A stretch of 64,000 nucleotides of DNA from Austropuccinia psidii (taxonomy: Eukaryota; Basidiomycota; Pucciniomycetes; Pucciniales; Sphaerophragmiaceae): the NCBI GenBank assembly GCA_023105745.1, contig JALGQZ010000009.1:7972937-8036936 (forward strand). Direction: 5' to 3'. A program made the translations under genes and the position numbers. The first letter of the stretch is position 1. Each line of letters opens with the position of its first letter. The notes under the pieces are model-generated. The model ran no database searches, was not told the origin of the DNA, and saw only the letters and a list, made by a program, of their open reading frames with translations. This document shows, one piece after another, positions 49,135 through 61,400 of the stretch.

Positions 49135-50393
49135 CTAATTTTTATGAAATATTTTGTTATCCTGTTCATTCCGCATGATTTGACCATTGACTTTTGTTTC
49201 AATTTCTTCAGAGCTGAGTTGTTTGAATTTTTTTCCTGTGAGAAATAATTTCTTGTTGATTTGAAAAGAACAACCAAAGTGGGTGATGGATTGGTGTTCA
49301 AGCAATTCTTTTGCTGGCTTGGTTGTTTGATGAAGAAGCTCAGATTTTTTCCAGAGTATTTCAACAATGCCTTCTTTTTTGGAAAAATCAAAAATGAATT
49401 TGTGGTTGGGAAATGATAATCCATGCCCAGAGGGTGTGAAATCTGTAGGAATTGGAATGAAATTGTTTTTATTGATCAAAGAGAATATAGCATAAGTCAA
49501 TGAATTGATGTCCTTATTATCAGTATGTGGTTTATTGTGAAAGTCATTGAAAGTAACTATAACATTTGAATAAGTTTTGAAATTGGGTGATTTGTTGGCA
49601 TGCCTTTCAAGTTGGCTGAAGTTTGGCAAATTGGCTGCATTCATTATTTCTTTATTTTATTTAAGTGCATTATTTGAAAATCCTTGAATGCGGGAGTGAA
49701 TGAATTCATAAAATTCTTGAAGTGTTGACCATTGCTCATTATCTTCATCAATTGTTTTTTTAGTCAAGCCCGAGTTCCTTGCATAAACCCCAGCAGATTT
49801 ACCAGAATCTGAACCCTGACAAAATCCTATTCCTTTCATAATGCCATCAAGCATATCAGAGTTAGTGGTGATACTGTGACGGTTGTTTGCAAACTTATTT
49901 AAGGTTATGATCAATATTTGAATTTTATGGAAGACTGGTGTTGGACTGCTGAATGGGTGGATTTGATAAATGAAAATAGGTAAATAAGGCTTGTTATGTC
50001 TATTGATAAGTACATAGGGTCTGGGAAGCAGGTTGTGTGGAGGAAGCTTTAACCAGGACGCATTCTCATTTTCTTCTTGTCTAGTGTAATTATGGAGAAG
50101 TTGGGATTATAAAGGCCAAGCTGGCCTGCTGTTTGGTTCATATAAGAAAGCATTCTTCTTTGTTGTCTGGTATTGGGGTGATTATGATTAAGAGAATTAT
50201 CTTCTGTTAAATCATTCTGATTGTGAGGTTGAGTCCCAACAGGCTTCAAATCATTATGAATTAAAGAGATGTTGGGCACATTCAGCTCATTGACAATCAT
50301 CTGGTCATTTGGTTGAGTCCCAACAGTCAAATGATCAGATAATTGATGTGGAAAGGCTAAAGAAGGGGGGAGTTTATTGTTGGATGGTGACAT
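49135..50393 (-). pseudogene. Tet-like 2OG-Fe(II) dioxygenase, cargo of the Harbinger, lightly damaged
   Basis: TET/JBP-type dioxygenases oxidise 5-methylcytosine or thymine in DNA using Fe(II) and 2-oxoglutarate. The piece 49644-49135 contains VIVTFNDFHNKPHTDNKD with the HxD metal motif (H40, D42 of that piece), YAIFSLINK, SGHGLSFPN, IVEILWKK, LLHQTT (candidate distal His) and ITHFGCSFQINKKL, the pattern of the fungal Tet-like family (Pfam 2OG-FeII_Oxy_6, from memory). The preceding piece (49914-49660) has GIGFCQGSDSGKSAGVYARN and ends at a single in-frame TAA (49657). A frame change near 50050 joins the N-terminal part (50393-50049). Only two lesions separate it from an open frame of roughly 400 codons. 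Substrate is unproven; sister families act on other molecules. Confidence 0.72.
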
Positions 50394-50520
50394 AATGATT
50401 TCAGACTAAATATATGCTAAATATGAATTATTCCTCCTCTAAATTGAAGAAAAAAAGTGTATAAAACAAAATTATTAATCAGTATTTCATGCAAAAGCAC
50501 ATGACAAAAAGGGGGAATGG

Positions 50521-50915
50521 TCAGTGGTGGAGATGGTGGAGAAGGAGGTCATGTTAGTTGGGTGGTGGAGGTGGCGGTGAAGAGGGTAGAGGTGGATTTA
50601 TGGATTGGGGGTGGAGAAGGTGGATCAAAGGTGAAGGTGATAGAGTTGGAGGTTTGATGGATTGGTGGTGGTGGATCAATGGAGGAGGTGTTGGATTGGT
50701 GGTGGTGTATCGATGGAGGAGGTGTTGGTGGTGGTGATGGAGGTTTTGGAGGTGTTGAATCATTGGAGGAGGAGGTGTTGGTGGTGGTGATGGAGGGTTT
50801 GGAGGTGTTGAATCATTGGAGGAGGAGGTGTTGGATCGTTGGAGGTGGTGGTGGTGGATTGGAGGTGGTTTTGGTGGTGGAGGTTTTGGATTGGTGGTGG
50901 TGGTGGTGGGACAGT
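50521..50915. repeat. GGTGGT-rich minisatellite
   Basis: Repeats of GGAGGTGTTGGTGGTGG and GGAGGTGTTGAATCATTGGA lie upstream of the dioxygenase start. The minus-strand frame would be Pro/His-rich low complexity and is not credible as a gene. It may affect the dioxygenase promoter. Confidence 0.85.
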
Positions 50916-51743
50916 GCGCATTAGGAATTTCTGTAATGATCAATTAAATAAATAAATAAAAACAAAGGATGTACAGTACTTACCGTTGCTTATCAAAAAA
51001 CAGCCTGATATTATGCAACAAAACAGTCACCAAAGGACCCCAACCAATGCTTTTTGCTCAAATAAAATCTGTGCAGTTAGAAAGAACATCAGTGCAAGAA
51101 AATAAAGATCAGTCTCAGTGTATGCACTTACAAGAACTGTCACTATGGAAAACCTGAATGGCTTCCAAAACAAAAAATTCTGTTGATAAGACTGGTAATT
51201 TTGAAATCAATTGATCAATTATAAGTTGCAGAACTAATTTAGAAAAAAAGACTGTTGAAAAAGATTACCAAAATGAATAATTTAGTAATCTTATGCAAAA
51301 GACATGTGGTGAATTTTCAAACAAGGGATAAGAAAAAGCAATCTATTATTTTCAACCTTGGAAAATGGGTAATTCTTTCTCTTACTAGCATGACATTTGC
51401 AGCATTTCAAAATATGATTCATGTTGATTAAAAGGACAAATGTCCATAGCCTCTGCTTTTTCACTGGACATATTAAATTTGATCAATTGCCACAAAAATA
51501 ATTTCAAAGGGCAAACTTGCCATAAAATACAACAACATCCTTTGAGATTGATCATTTCAATGGGCATCCACACCCATCTTATAGAGAAGACACCTCCAGT
51601 GTTGAATTAATCAACCGCAAAATTGAAAATCAAACCATCATTTACCCATCAAATAACAAATGAGCCTATTTAGGAAAACCAATTCTGTCAACAAATGGCA
51701 CCATTCAGAGTACACGCATAATATCTAACGAAGAACACTTACT
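50916..51743. other. spacer between dioxygenase and Myb/SANT genes
   Basis: A/T-rich with no recognised gene. The 3' untranslated region of the minus-strand Myb/SANT gene and the dioxygenase promoter should be here. Confidence 0.4.
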
Positions 51744-53043
51744 TCAACTCTTTTTATTAATCAAATTTAGAATACGCTCTAAATGTGCAATTGGATGGGA
51801 GGAATTCAATGCCGCTATAGTCAAGTCCATGTTCTTTTGTTTTTCACACATCTAAACTTCTTTTTGCCATTTTTCTTTCTCAAAATCAAGTTTTTTGGCC
51901 TCTTTGGCCATATCAAAATCGAGTTGTGATTGTATTTTGGACTGTTCCAGCTTTCTACACACAGCATTTTTTTCCCGTTCAAATGCAATTTCCATCTCCT
52001 TCATTAATCTCTGTTGTTCAGTTTGCATAATATGAGTGCTCCTTTCTTCATTCCATTTCTGTTTATCCCACTCTAAACGGGCCCATCATGAGCTTCCCTC
52101 CCTGAAAGAACTATTATTAGTCTGCATGAACATCAGAATAAAACCATCTCCTACAGACCTTTTTGCCTATCAATCATTATTTGTGAGTAACTTGGAGACA
52201 ATACATTAGACAACTTCTTCTGTGAGCCACTGGTATTATTAAGATTGAAGCTGGAACTATGTTTTCTCTTTTGGGATGAACCATTTATCGTAGACTGTAA
52301 CTACAGAAAAAATATTTCAGAGTCAATTTGTTTCATATTGGTTTGATGAAATAAATCTTACTTCGGGCTCTTCCACATGGTCAGTCTCTTTATCTTGAGC
52401 AATATCCATATTTGGTTGAATCGTGATTGTTCCCTCCTCTGTTATTGCTGAAACCTGAAAAGAAAAAACACATCAGAATTTAGCAAAAACAATAAAATAT
52501 TGTAACATATCTTACTTCATATTCCATTGGTTCTTCTTCATCCTCATTTGAAATCAATCCAGCCCCTTGAGAATCATATGTTGCTAGTGGAGTCACATTC
52601 GGCTTATGGCCAAATAGTGACTCCATTTCTGCAAAACATGGACACATACTTTCAAGCTTATCAGCCATAGTATGCAGCCCTTTTTTCTCATCCTCTTCTG
52701 TTATACCTGCCCCAGTTAAATTCTCAAACTTCTTTGCTGTTGTGTATTCTTTCTTATATGTACGCCATTGGTCACGAATGCTTGTTGCACTGAGATTCAA
52801 CCGGTGTCGTGATTTTTTATTGACCTCAATGGCCATAAGATGAAATCCATTCTTTTTACTTGAGGGTGGCCTTCCAACCAATGTGGAGCCACCAGTTCCA
52901 AAACATGCATCAAAGTTTGATTTATGCGTCAACCAATTGATAATACATAAATAATCTGGCCAAGTTAAGTGACCTGAAGGATGGGGCAGACCAGATGAAA
53001 TCTTGGGAGTGAATTTGTTTGTCTTCATTGGGTGATGTGGCAT
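51744..53043 (-). pseudogene. Myb/SANT-like DNA-binding protein of the Harbinger, tail damaged
   Basis: Harbinger elements encode a Myb/SANT or MADF-like partner that binds the termini and imports the transposase. Exon 1 (53043-52516, 176 codons) carries GHLTWPDYLCIINWLTHKSN, the domain helix RDQWRTYKKEYTTAKKFENL and a Cys-containing end. Intron 1 (52515-52455) has GTAAGA...TTTTCAG. Exon 2 (52454-52362) is 31 codons. Intron 2 (52361-52301) ends TTTTCTGTAG. Exon 3 starts LQSTINGSSQKRKHSSS at 52300. A last exon from about 52101 encodes a coiled coil (WARLEWDKQKWNEERSTHIM) but has two stops; one TGA before WARLEWD looks like a CGA-to-TGA change. It ends with TGA 51746-51744. The DNA-binding part is intact. 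Confidence 0.72.
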
Positions 53044-53327
53044 TGAAAGGATGGTGGTGGTGGGTGATAAATCAGTAGTTGAGTAATTTAAGAAAGGGGG
53101 ATATTCAATGGAATTATAAATGGATTGGTTAATTGGTTACACCAGGGGTTGGGTTAAAATTGACTTTTGGATAAAGGCAGTGGCTAGGTTTAAATAAGTA
53201 TAGGAAAGAATGTGTTATTTTGCAAAATCCCAGGGGGACCGAGTTAGAAAAAGTGGTTTCTGGGAGACAAAATCACTTATTTTGAAAAGTGGGATTTTGG
53301 TCTCAAATCATGCTTTTTTTAATGTGG

Positions 53328-53351
53328 GATTTCATAGGTTTGACACCCCCT
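53328..53351 (-). repeat. right terminal inverted repeat of the Harbinger
   Basis: On the minus strand it begins AGGGGGTGTCAAACCTATGA, mirroring 47436-47458. Confidence 0.88.
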
Positions 53352-54097
53352 ATTATAAAATTTTTTTTATTAAATGGAGAGGGGTTGAAACCTTCTAGCT
53401 TTCAACATTTCAAGAATAAAATAATACAATAAAAAAATCAATAATTAAGCAATGTTCCTAGACAGGACCTTAAAGTGTCCAAATTAGATGTTATTATTGT
53501 TGTATCAAGAATTACATGAAACAAATAAATAACCAAGATATGGTCCTGAGTATGACCTTGAACTGCCTGAGTATCCATAAAAAAATCATTATTATTATCT
53601 TATTATTTTTGATTATCTAAAAAAAAACCATCAAAAGCTGAAGAAATGGTCCTGATTATGACCTTAAACTGCATCATCAAGATCTTTCAACTTCATTAAT
53701 CACCTTAAGAATCAATTTGGTGATTGAAATTATTCAAAATAATACCAACGAATAAAAAAAGAGAGCAGCAAAACAAAGAAAAAAACCAAGGAAAAATTAT
53801 CTTATCAAGAAGAAAGAGGAGGGTCTTTGAGCTCAAAAAATACCGGAAGAAGAAACAAAGAAAACCAGTATAAAGAATCGCAATCAGGAATCATAATAAA
53901 CTCTCATGTGAAATGGCTTTTTTTTCCTTTGAAGAAACTTGTACCTCAAGATAAAAAACAAACATAAATAAATAAATAAAATATACTCAATAAAACAAAT
54001 CTTATTCACTTGAACCAGCAGACAAGATAAGCTTAAAATATTTTTTGTATTAATCCTCAATGGAAATGCTGGGGACAGCATTGAATGGAGAGGGGGA
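53352..54097 (+). other. internal remainder of the second RT-less element, with polypurine tract
   Basis: A segment with ATGGTCCTGAGTATGACCTT at 53538 recurs at 53646 in slightly changed form, about 108 bases on. The region ends TGGAGAGGGGGA (54086-54097) at the right LTR. No coding signal. Confidence 0.55.
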
Positions 54098-55455
54098 TGT
54101 GGTATTCCATACGATTTTGTCAATTTGGATTAATAAGAAAAATTAGAATAAAATAAAATAAAAATTATTACAAGTAGTATTTTATTTGAAATATTAAAGT
54201 TAGAAGGGATTTGAATCACATAAAATAAGAAGGTGGTAGAATAGTCCGAAATAAGGAAAGAAAATTGGTTTGGAAGAAGAAATTGGACAGTACAAGTGTC
54301 ACAGTAGTATTACAGAAGGTGTTTACAGAATTTTCACAAGGGTGTACTATCAAAAGAAAAAAAGAAAAAAAAGAAAAAGAAAAAGAAAAAGAAAAAAAAA
54401 GAATAAAAACAAAAATAAAAAAGAAAAAAAGAAAAAGAAAGAACAAAACTCTTATTACCCAGGAACATGCTAGAAGATTTAATCAATATGAAACCACAAG
54501 TTACCCTTAATTCAAGATCAACTCTTTTCACACCAACCCTAACCCTGGAGAGTATAAATACTTCAAATTTTCACTTTTCAAACCTCATGCTTCTTCTGGA
54601 AATGTAATTTGAATTTATTTTTTCCAGAGTTCATCCCTCACTATTAGGTTAATCTAGAAAATAATTATATTTAATATTGGTGAAAAGGCCCCTTTATTAA
54701 GAAAAGAGAATAGATTTTCTCATAGTAATACATAATAAGGGGAAAAGGCCCCTTGTTATTAAAAAAATAGTTTTGGCATAATCATATTTAGTTTGGGGAA
54801 AATTCCCCTCCATTAAAAAAATATCTTTTATTGTTAGTACAGTCTTAGTTATTTATAATCAAGTATTATGAAAAATTGAACCAAATTAGTTTATAAATTA
54901 AACATTGAACCAAATTAGTTTCTAAGTTAAGCAATATCAACTTCAGAAATCATATCAAGATTACCAGTTTTACTTTTACAATCAGTCTATAAAAAAACAC
55001 TCATACCAAATTCAGTTACCTTTAACTTTATTATCAAGCTATCAATACTTATCCCTGTTTTCCAACAGCTTCACCATAGTTAAAATCTATTTTATCCCAA
55101 ATCATCATAAAAAAAACCTTGACAAAAGAAACCAACTAAAAATATCTCTTATTAATTATCATATTATTATATTAGTCTTATCAATTTGTCTTTAAATAAC
55201 TGTTGTTTTAAAATCAATCCAAGTCTGAACAGAGTCTGTTGAATAGACTTTATGACCCAGCCACAATCAAATAAATAAATTGATTGTGGAGCTCAAGTTA
55301 AGATAATTCAGCATTATTAGGAAGGGAAGTCTAGAATATTCTCGCACACAAGCAGAGCAAGGGTTACAAGTCATAAAAAAGCAATTCAAAACTTTTTCTT
55401 GTAATTTTCCCTCCCAGGTACTGCCTCATTTATCCCACGCAGAGGAGTATCCCAT
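54098..55455 (+). repeat. right LTR of the second RT-less element
   Basis: Starts TGTGGTATTCCATACG. It is about 93 bp longer than the left LTR, largely through an AAAAAGAAAAAG microsatellite (54352-54443) and a duplicated TTGAACCAAATTAGTTT segment (54877 and 54905). Confidence 0.85.
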
Positions 55456-58400
55456 GACACTATTAGCTTTATTTCTCTCCAATCCATGGGAATATATAGA
55501 TGAATGATATGTACATTTTAACACCTCTTTTTTCAAAGAAATTCTACATGAATCAGAAAAGATTTGAAGGAATTCAGGATCTTCTAAATATTAAGAAAAT
55601 ATAAAAGAGATACCTTACCATAAATTGATATATATCAATGAAACCTTTTATTAACAGAGAGTTTACATAACTAATCTTTAGCCACTTCTCTCAGTAATAT
55701 TTTTTATAAAGAATTGTAGCAAAATCTCAAGTTTCAATTCACAGATTTACCATAGGAAGAAGCTTACCAAGATGAAATATATTTTTGATATATATTGCCA
55801 CACTTTCAGACCATGAGATTATTGAGACAATTTTTGGTCACTTATATCTGGGATCTATAAGACTGGAAGGAGGGATATTTGGACTTTATGTCATGCCTGA
55901 GAGATGTTTTCTGTTGTAAAATTTCAAGGGTGAGATTCAGAGTATGTATGAAATTCAGAGAGAAAGATGTCCTAATAATAGCAGAGATACCTCCCATCCA
56001 AAGAAAGAATTTATGTTTAATTTATTTTTGAAACTAGCAAGATTCTTTAGCTCTGAAATAAATTCATATATCACCTTTTGTATCATTTTTGGAAGATTAT
56101 TAATTATGAGCCTACCATTTTTTTATATCAGATTTTTTGAATATAATATGAAAAACAGTTCTCTTAACTCTTTTTTATATAGTGAGTTTTTATTTTAATA
56201 AAATTAGGTTTGAAATTCTAACAAATAGCTGATTTCATTCCTAGTACACAATAATTCCATAGAGAGTAAGAGAACAATGCAACTATATCTGAAATATTAA
56301 GGAAGGTAACCTGCATAAACCAATATAGTTAACCTTGGTTCAAATTTATTATCTTCTTAATTGAAAGCTACCAATTGTGCTCCCTTACTATTCAATTCAA
56401 TTTTGGATGATCTTTTGATTCATTTTAGGTTTTCTGGATTTTTTTTCTATCGTTTACTCTGTAAGTTTTGTCTAGTAAGCTCTTGATGATATTTGTATTC
56501 ATTGAGAGTAGTATAACTCTTCTCAGTTAAAATATAATAAGCTCAACTATTATAGCAAAAAATTAATATATTTATTAAAAGATGATTATATATAGGAAAT
56601 TGATATTGTTCAATAATTCCATGATGAAAATCTGAATAATTATAATGAGCTACAATTGTTTCTTTTTATTCTAGTTACTTAAAGCTATAATAATAGGAAA
56701 TATCAAAGCTCTCATTGAAGGAAATTTTATTTGAAATAAAACAATATTTATCCACTTATAAAGAATATAAAACTATTCATGAAGCAATTCCTCACACACA
56801 CCTTCAAGAGACAAATACTATAGAAAAGGCCAATATAAAAATCAATTTGAATATAGAAAAAATATAGAAATTCAGAGTAAAGCTTACTTATAGTACTTGT
56901 TTGATACAATAAGCCAAACGCAAACAGTTACAGTATTGAATGATGTTGAAAAGGGGAAAAAAGCCCTAAAAGTCAATATTTTGAATAATAAAAAAATTAT
57001 TTCATGATGAAATATGATTCAGGAATTTCTAGCAAAACTTTGCGTATTTTAGAAAAAGCTTAAGAGAAAAATTTCATATAATAAAAAAACTACCAGGGAT
57101 TGAACAAATAGCATCTCAATTCTAAAATTTCACTTCTTTATTTCAATTTTTATAAATAATAAATTGAAAATTTAATTATTATTAATAATTTAAGATGTTA
57201 CGTTGAATAATATATCCCTTATTCCAAATTTCTAATGAATTAATTACTGATTATGGACACAAAAATGAGAAAGGTTTTCCTTAATTCCTGAAAAAGAAGC
57301 TCAAATTATTAATTAAAAGTATAAATTGTATTTGAAAACCAAAATCCAAAATCAATACTTAAAAAGAGTGGTCTTGACATAAGGAAATTAATCTTTAATC
57401 TTATTTTAAAATCATTACTGCTATTCCCAACTCCAATAAGCTTTAATCCTCAGTCGTGTATATTAGCTATAGGCTTAATCTTAATAAAGTGATATTTTTA
57501 TGAAAATTATTAATCTTACAAATCCAGAAATGAAGTTTTAAGCAAAAATACTAATACTCAGCTCTTTGGGTGACTTTCTGATATTTATTTTTATATCTTC
57601 AATGAACTTTCAATAGGTTAACTCTGGGGTTAATTATCCAATAATTTTATTTATAAATCTATCATCTTCTTTTGTGTATACACAAAGTGGAATAAATCCC
57701 AATTTGTGCAAATAATTCAGACAGAACCATTAATATCCCTATCCTTTATGAATTATCGACTTGATGTCCTTTTCCACAGAATTTAAAAGCGTAAACCAAA
57801 CGCTAACTGGTTATGATTCTTTTATTAGGTTTAATTTGAATTTGTAAGCTTATTCAAGTCCTTTGATTTTTCAAAACTCCAGTTAAAATTAATTAAAGAG
57901 GGATTTACCTTTTGGAAGCTTAAAAGTTCTTTCCATTTGGGGATAAACAGGATTATTATTTAATTGATTGGTCAATTACAATCTTAAAGATTATTTTAGG
58001 TTAAAAATACTTCCATGCAGAGAAAAATATTATTTAAATTCTTGAAGATTCAAACACTTGCATACCCTGGACCCTGTTAAATTGTTTACTTTTCCCCCCA
58101 ACTTGGTGTGGGACTTTTCCCTTTGTTTTTATAAATCCATATTCATGGATTTAAAACAATCCAAACTGAGCTCACGACTGATTTACCACCTGTATGGGGA
58201 ATTATTAGACAATTTGGTAACTAAAAACTACAATTCCCTTTCAAAATTTTATTGCTATTTCGCAAAAACACGGTGTAAATTCAAAATATTTTAAGCTTAA
58301 AAGGTGGCATTTGGAACACTTTATCAATTTTTCTTAGGTTTCTGTAAAAACTCTTTATTATTTCATAGCTCTTGAACATGGTTCTCTGGGATATATTGAC

Positions 58401-61400
58401 CTATGATATCAACCTAAGTCATTTTTGGAGTGGAGTCCAGATATGGAATATTCCATTTAGCATTATTTCTCCAGATAAATTTACAATCAAATTTCATTAT
58501 TTTTGTTTTAAAATCAGTTCAAAATTCAATTGATGCTCAAATAAAATTTTTAAAATATCATTTTTTGCCTTATGGGTATTTGTTACATACCTCACCTGCT
58601 CACATGCTCATTAAGATGAATGAAGAGCTATCCACATACTAAAGAGCTCAAGATGATATCTCTATTTTATGGTTCATAAGATTTCATTTCCACACAATAA
58701 TTTTGTGGGAATATTAAAACTAAAAAATGAACAAACTTGTATTTTAAAGATATATTCAAGAAATTATATTATCATTTATCAACCATAATGTTGGCTCAAT
58801 TGTATGTAGGACACCTCTATAGATTATTATTAACATTTCATAAAGAGGTACTGGAGGGAATCAACAAACACTTCTTTTTGAGAGAAATAAACTATTTTTT
58901 TCAAAAATGAGTATATTATGTGGTCTTAAGAAAAAACTGAAATAAATAACCTCTTTTATCAAATTAATTCCCAAAATTCATTTGGCAAGCCACTGAGAAT
59001 CTTATGGAGTTAAATGGACTTATAGAACGTAATATTATCCCAAGGAGCAAATGAGCTATTGAAAAGGGCATTTTTTGAAATGGTACATTCCGCTTCTTTA
59101 AGTATTTCAAATATTTAATATGTAAAATTCTCTTTTCTTGATTTTTAGTACATGTCTTGAACAAGGGGATAAAATTTTTGCTTCAATTAACGTAACTGAA
59201 ATAGTGTACACAGACATAACAATGAATTGATACACATATTTTGAGGCTTTGAGATATGATTAACTACTCAAAATGGTCACAGAAAATATAATCAAACTTA
59301 TTTTAATAATAATAAATAAAACTAAATTCTTAAGAAACAATTAAAATTAGTAGAAATTATTTAAAAAGGCATAAATTCTTGATTATCTCAGAATCCAATG
59401 AAGCTGCATGTCAAATAAATTACATAAATTTATTATTTGTCCAAAAATACATATAATAATCTTATATGTCATATCTGTAAAGCCTATACTTACTGAGATA
59501 ACTGGATATATTTACTTTTATGATCAGTGCATATATTGATGGTTTCTAGCTCATATCTTTTAAAATACTCAAGACAAAGGCATGAACCAAAATTAAAGTT
59601 ACCACAAAATAGGCTTACGAATACATTTAAGAAATTTACTTTACAATCTAAAAAAAAGGTTGGGAACAATAAAGGGAAATTGAGCAAAATAGCAATACCA
59701 GTTGACCACATAGAACCAAAATTGGTCAAAAATAGAGTTTTGATGATGTAAGAAAAAACTCTTGGCACCAAAGTAAATACATACCAAAAAATTAGAATTA
59801 ACTCTCTGAATTTAATTTTCATGAAAACGGGAAATATATTAATGATTCAAGTTGCAGAAAAATCATAATTTTTGATCTTCAACTGCAATCTTAACTTACG
59901 TTTGACAGTTAAAAAAGAGACAAAACTGGTTTATATTGGTATTTTATCAGTGAAAATACCTTCATTCACTAAATTTAAGCAATTTCCAATCTTATTAAAT
60001 CAGACAATTTAATTTATAGTTATAACTTTAAAATATGGAATAATAATTAGATGAAAAGGTTTGATAATGATGTAATCATGACTAAACCTTACAATATTGA
60101 TCAATTGCAGCAGATAGAATCAGTAAATCTCTACTAGTAGGTATAAGGTCACCAAAAGGAAGGGTATTTACTTTATAAACACCCCTCCTTCCTCTTTTTT
60201 TACCTCTTAAGCATCAAATCCACTAAGATATTAAATGAAAAGGTAATCCACCTTATTAGTTGAAATACAGCTCCTATATTGTAAAAGAACAAGGTTTTAA
60301 ATTTCAATAATCACTCTACTTAACCAGATTATATTAATATTTTCTTATTATTTGCTAAATTCCCTTATAATTGCGCAATCCATGTAAAAATAGTAAGAAT
60401 TGTATTTCTCCACATTTCTTATTTTAACTACATTGTAAATAGGCTTTAATAACTTCTGTAGGCATAAATGAGATCAAAATTAATATATAAAGTGTTAAAA
60501 GTAAGTTATTTCCCTCTTATTATAGTATTTATCTCCTGATTTCCTCATTAAAACACCTTTTATCAATGTAAATAGTATATGAATTTATTATTTTTGGTAC
60601 CAAGAAGAAATTGCTAGAATATATTATTGATTAATTCTTTCTATTATATCATTTGCTATTTACAACGAATATAATATATTTTATGGAATGGCTATAAGGA
60701 TATCTTATTATTAATTATTATGAGAGAATTCAGAGTACAATAATTTAAATATTCTTAATTTTTGCTTATTGTTTCATAATAAAACCTTATACATGTAGCT
60801 TTTCTGAGCTGTGTCTATGAAACTGTTGATAATATTACTATTGATAAGCCATACAATGACTGTTCTTATGAAATATAATAATAAAAATCATTATAACCAC
60901 AATTAACTAATTACTTAATTATTTATTTCTTTTCCTTTTTATACACTACTAGTCCTTATAACAGTCAGCAGTCATTGTCTACTAAAATCAATTACAAGAA
61001 GTATTTAGTAATAAAACTTCTTTATTAAAATACTAAACATATCCTTTGAAAGAATAATTATAGATATAATTCTTGAAGAAAACAATTACTAGAGAAAAAC
61101 TTTAAGAATTAATATAAATAACTCAGTAATACTCCAAAGGACTTATTAAAGATAAAAGTAAAGAAATTTGATGGATAATTGTAGATTTAAAGGATCAAAA
61201 GGAAGTTATAACAGTATTACAAAAATATTTAGTTGATTTCTATGATTTCACGTCTTTCTTATTGATTCTGAAAGAATAAAACCCTTAAGAAAAAGTTTCA
61301 ACTAATATGTACTTGTTGGTAATAAATGTATAATTTAATAATGTGATGATCCAGAAAAAACAGCAAGAGAAGGCCTCTTTTAAGTCAACAAAAGCCCACA

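Larger units (their letters stand above)
47436..53351. mobile_element. PIF/Harbinger-like DNA transposon with dioxygenase cargo
   Basis: A 5916-bp unit bounded by inverted repeats AGGGG..GTCAAACCTATGAAATC (left 23, right 24 bases) and flanked by ATT on both sides (47433-47435, 53352-53354). Harbingers usually duplicate TWA, so the exact boundary may shift by a base. Genes: DDE transposase inward from the left (47714), a Myb/SANT-like gene inward from the right (53043), and between them on the minus strand a Tet-like 2OG-Fe(II) dioxygenase. Transposase plus Myb/SANT is the standard Harbinger pair; the dioxygenase is not. The transposase is dead, so this copy is immobile alone. Confidence 0.85.
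44176..55455 (+). mobile_element. second RT-less LTR element, host of the Harbinger insertion
   Basis: It shares TGTGGTATTYCATAC start, TATCCCACA end, the TGGTGTCCCAACAGTGGC primer position and the GGAGAGGGGGA polypurine tract with the larger element, so it belongs to the same group. LTRs are 44176-45440 (1265 bp) and 54098-55455 (about 1358 bp). After removing the Harbinger, the internal region is only about 2.7 kb. It codes for Gag-like acidic/basic proteins but has no protease, RT or integrase. Flanks TACAC (44171-44175) and GACAC (55456-55460) are a likely duplication with one mismatch; the right end reads CCCAT instead of CCCACA. Confidence 0.78.

Noticed and set aside
50554..50943. Pro/His-rich 129-codon minus-strand ORF
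   Set aside because: It is the translation of a GGT minisatellite; low complexity only.
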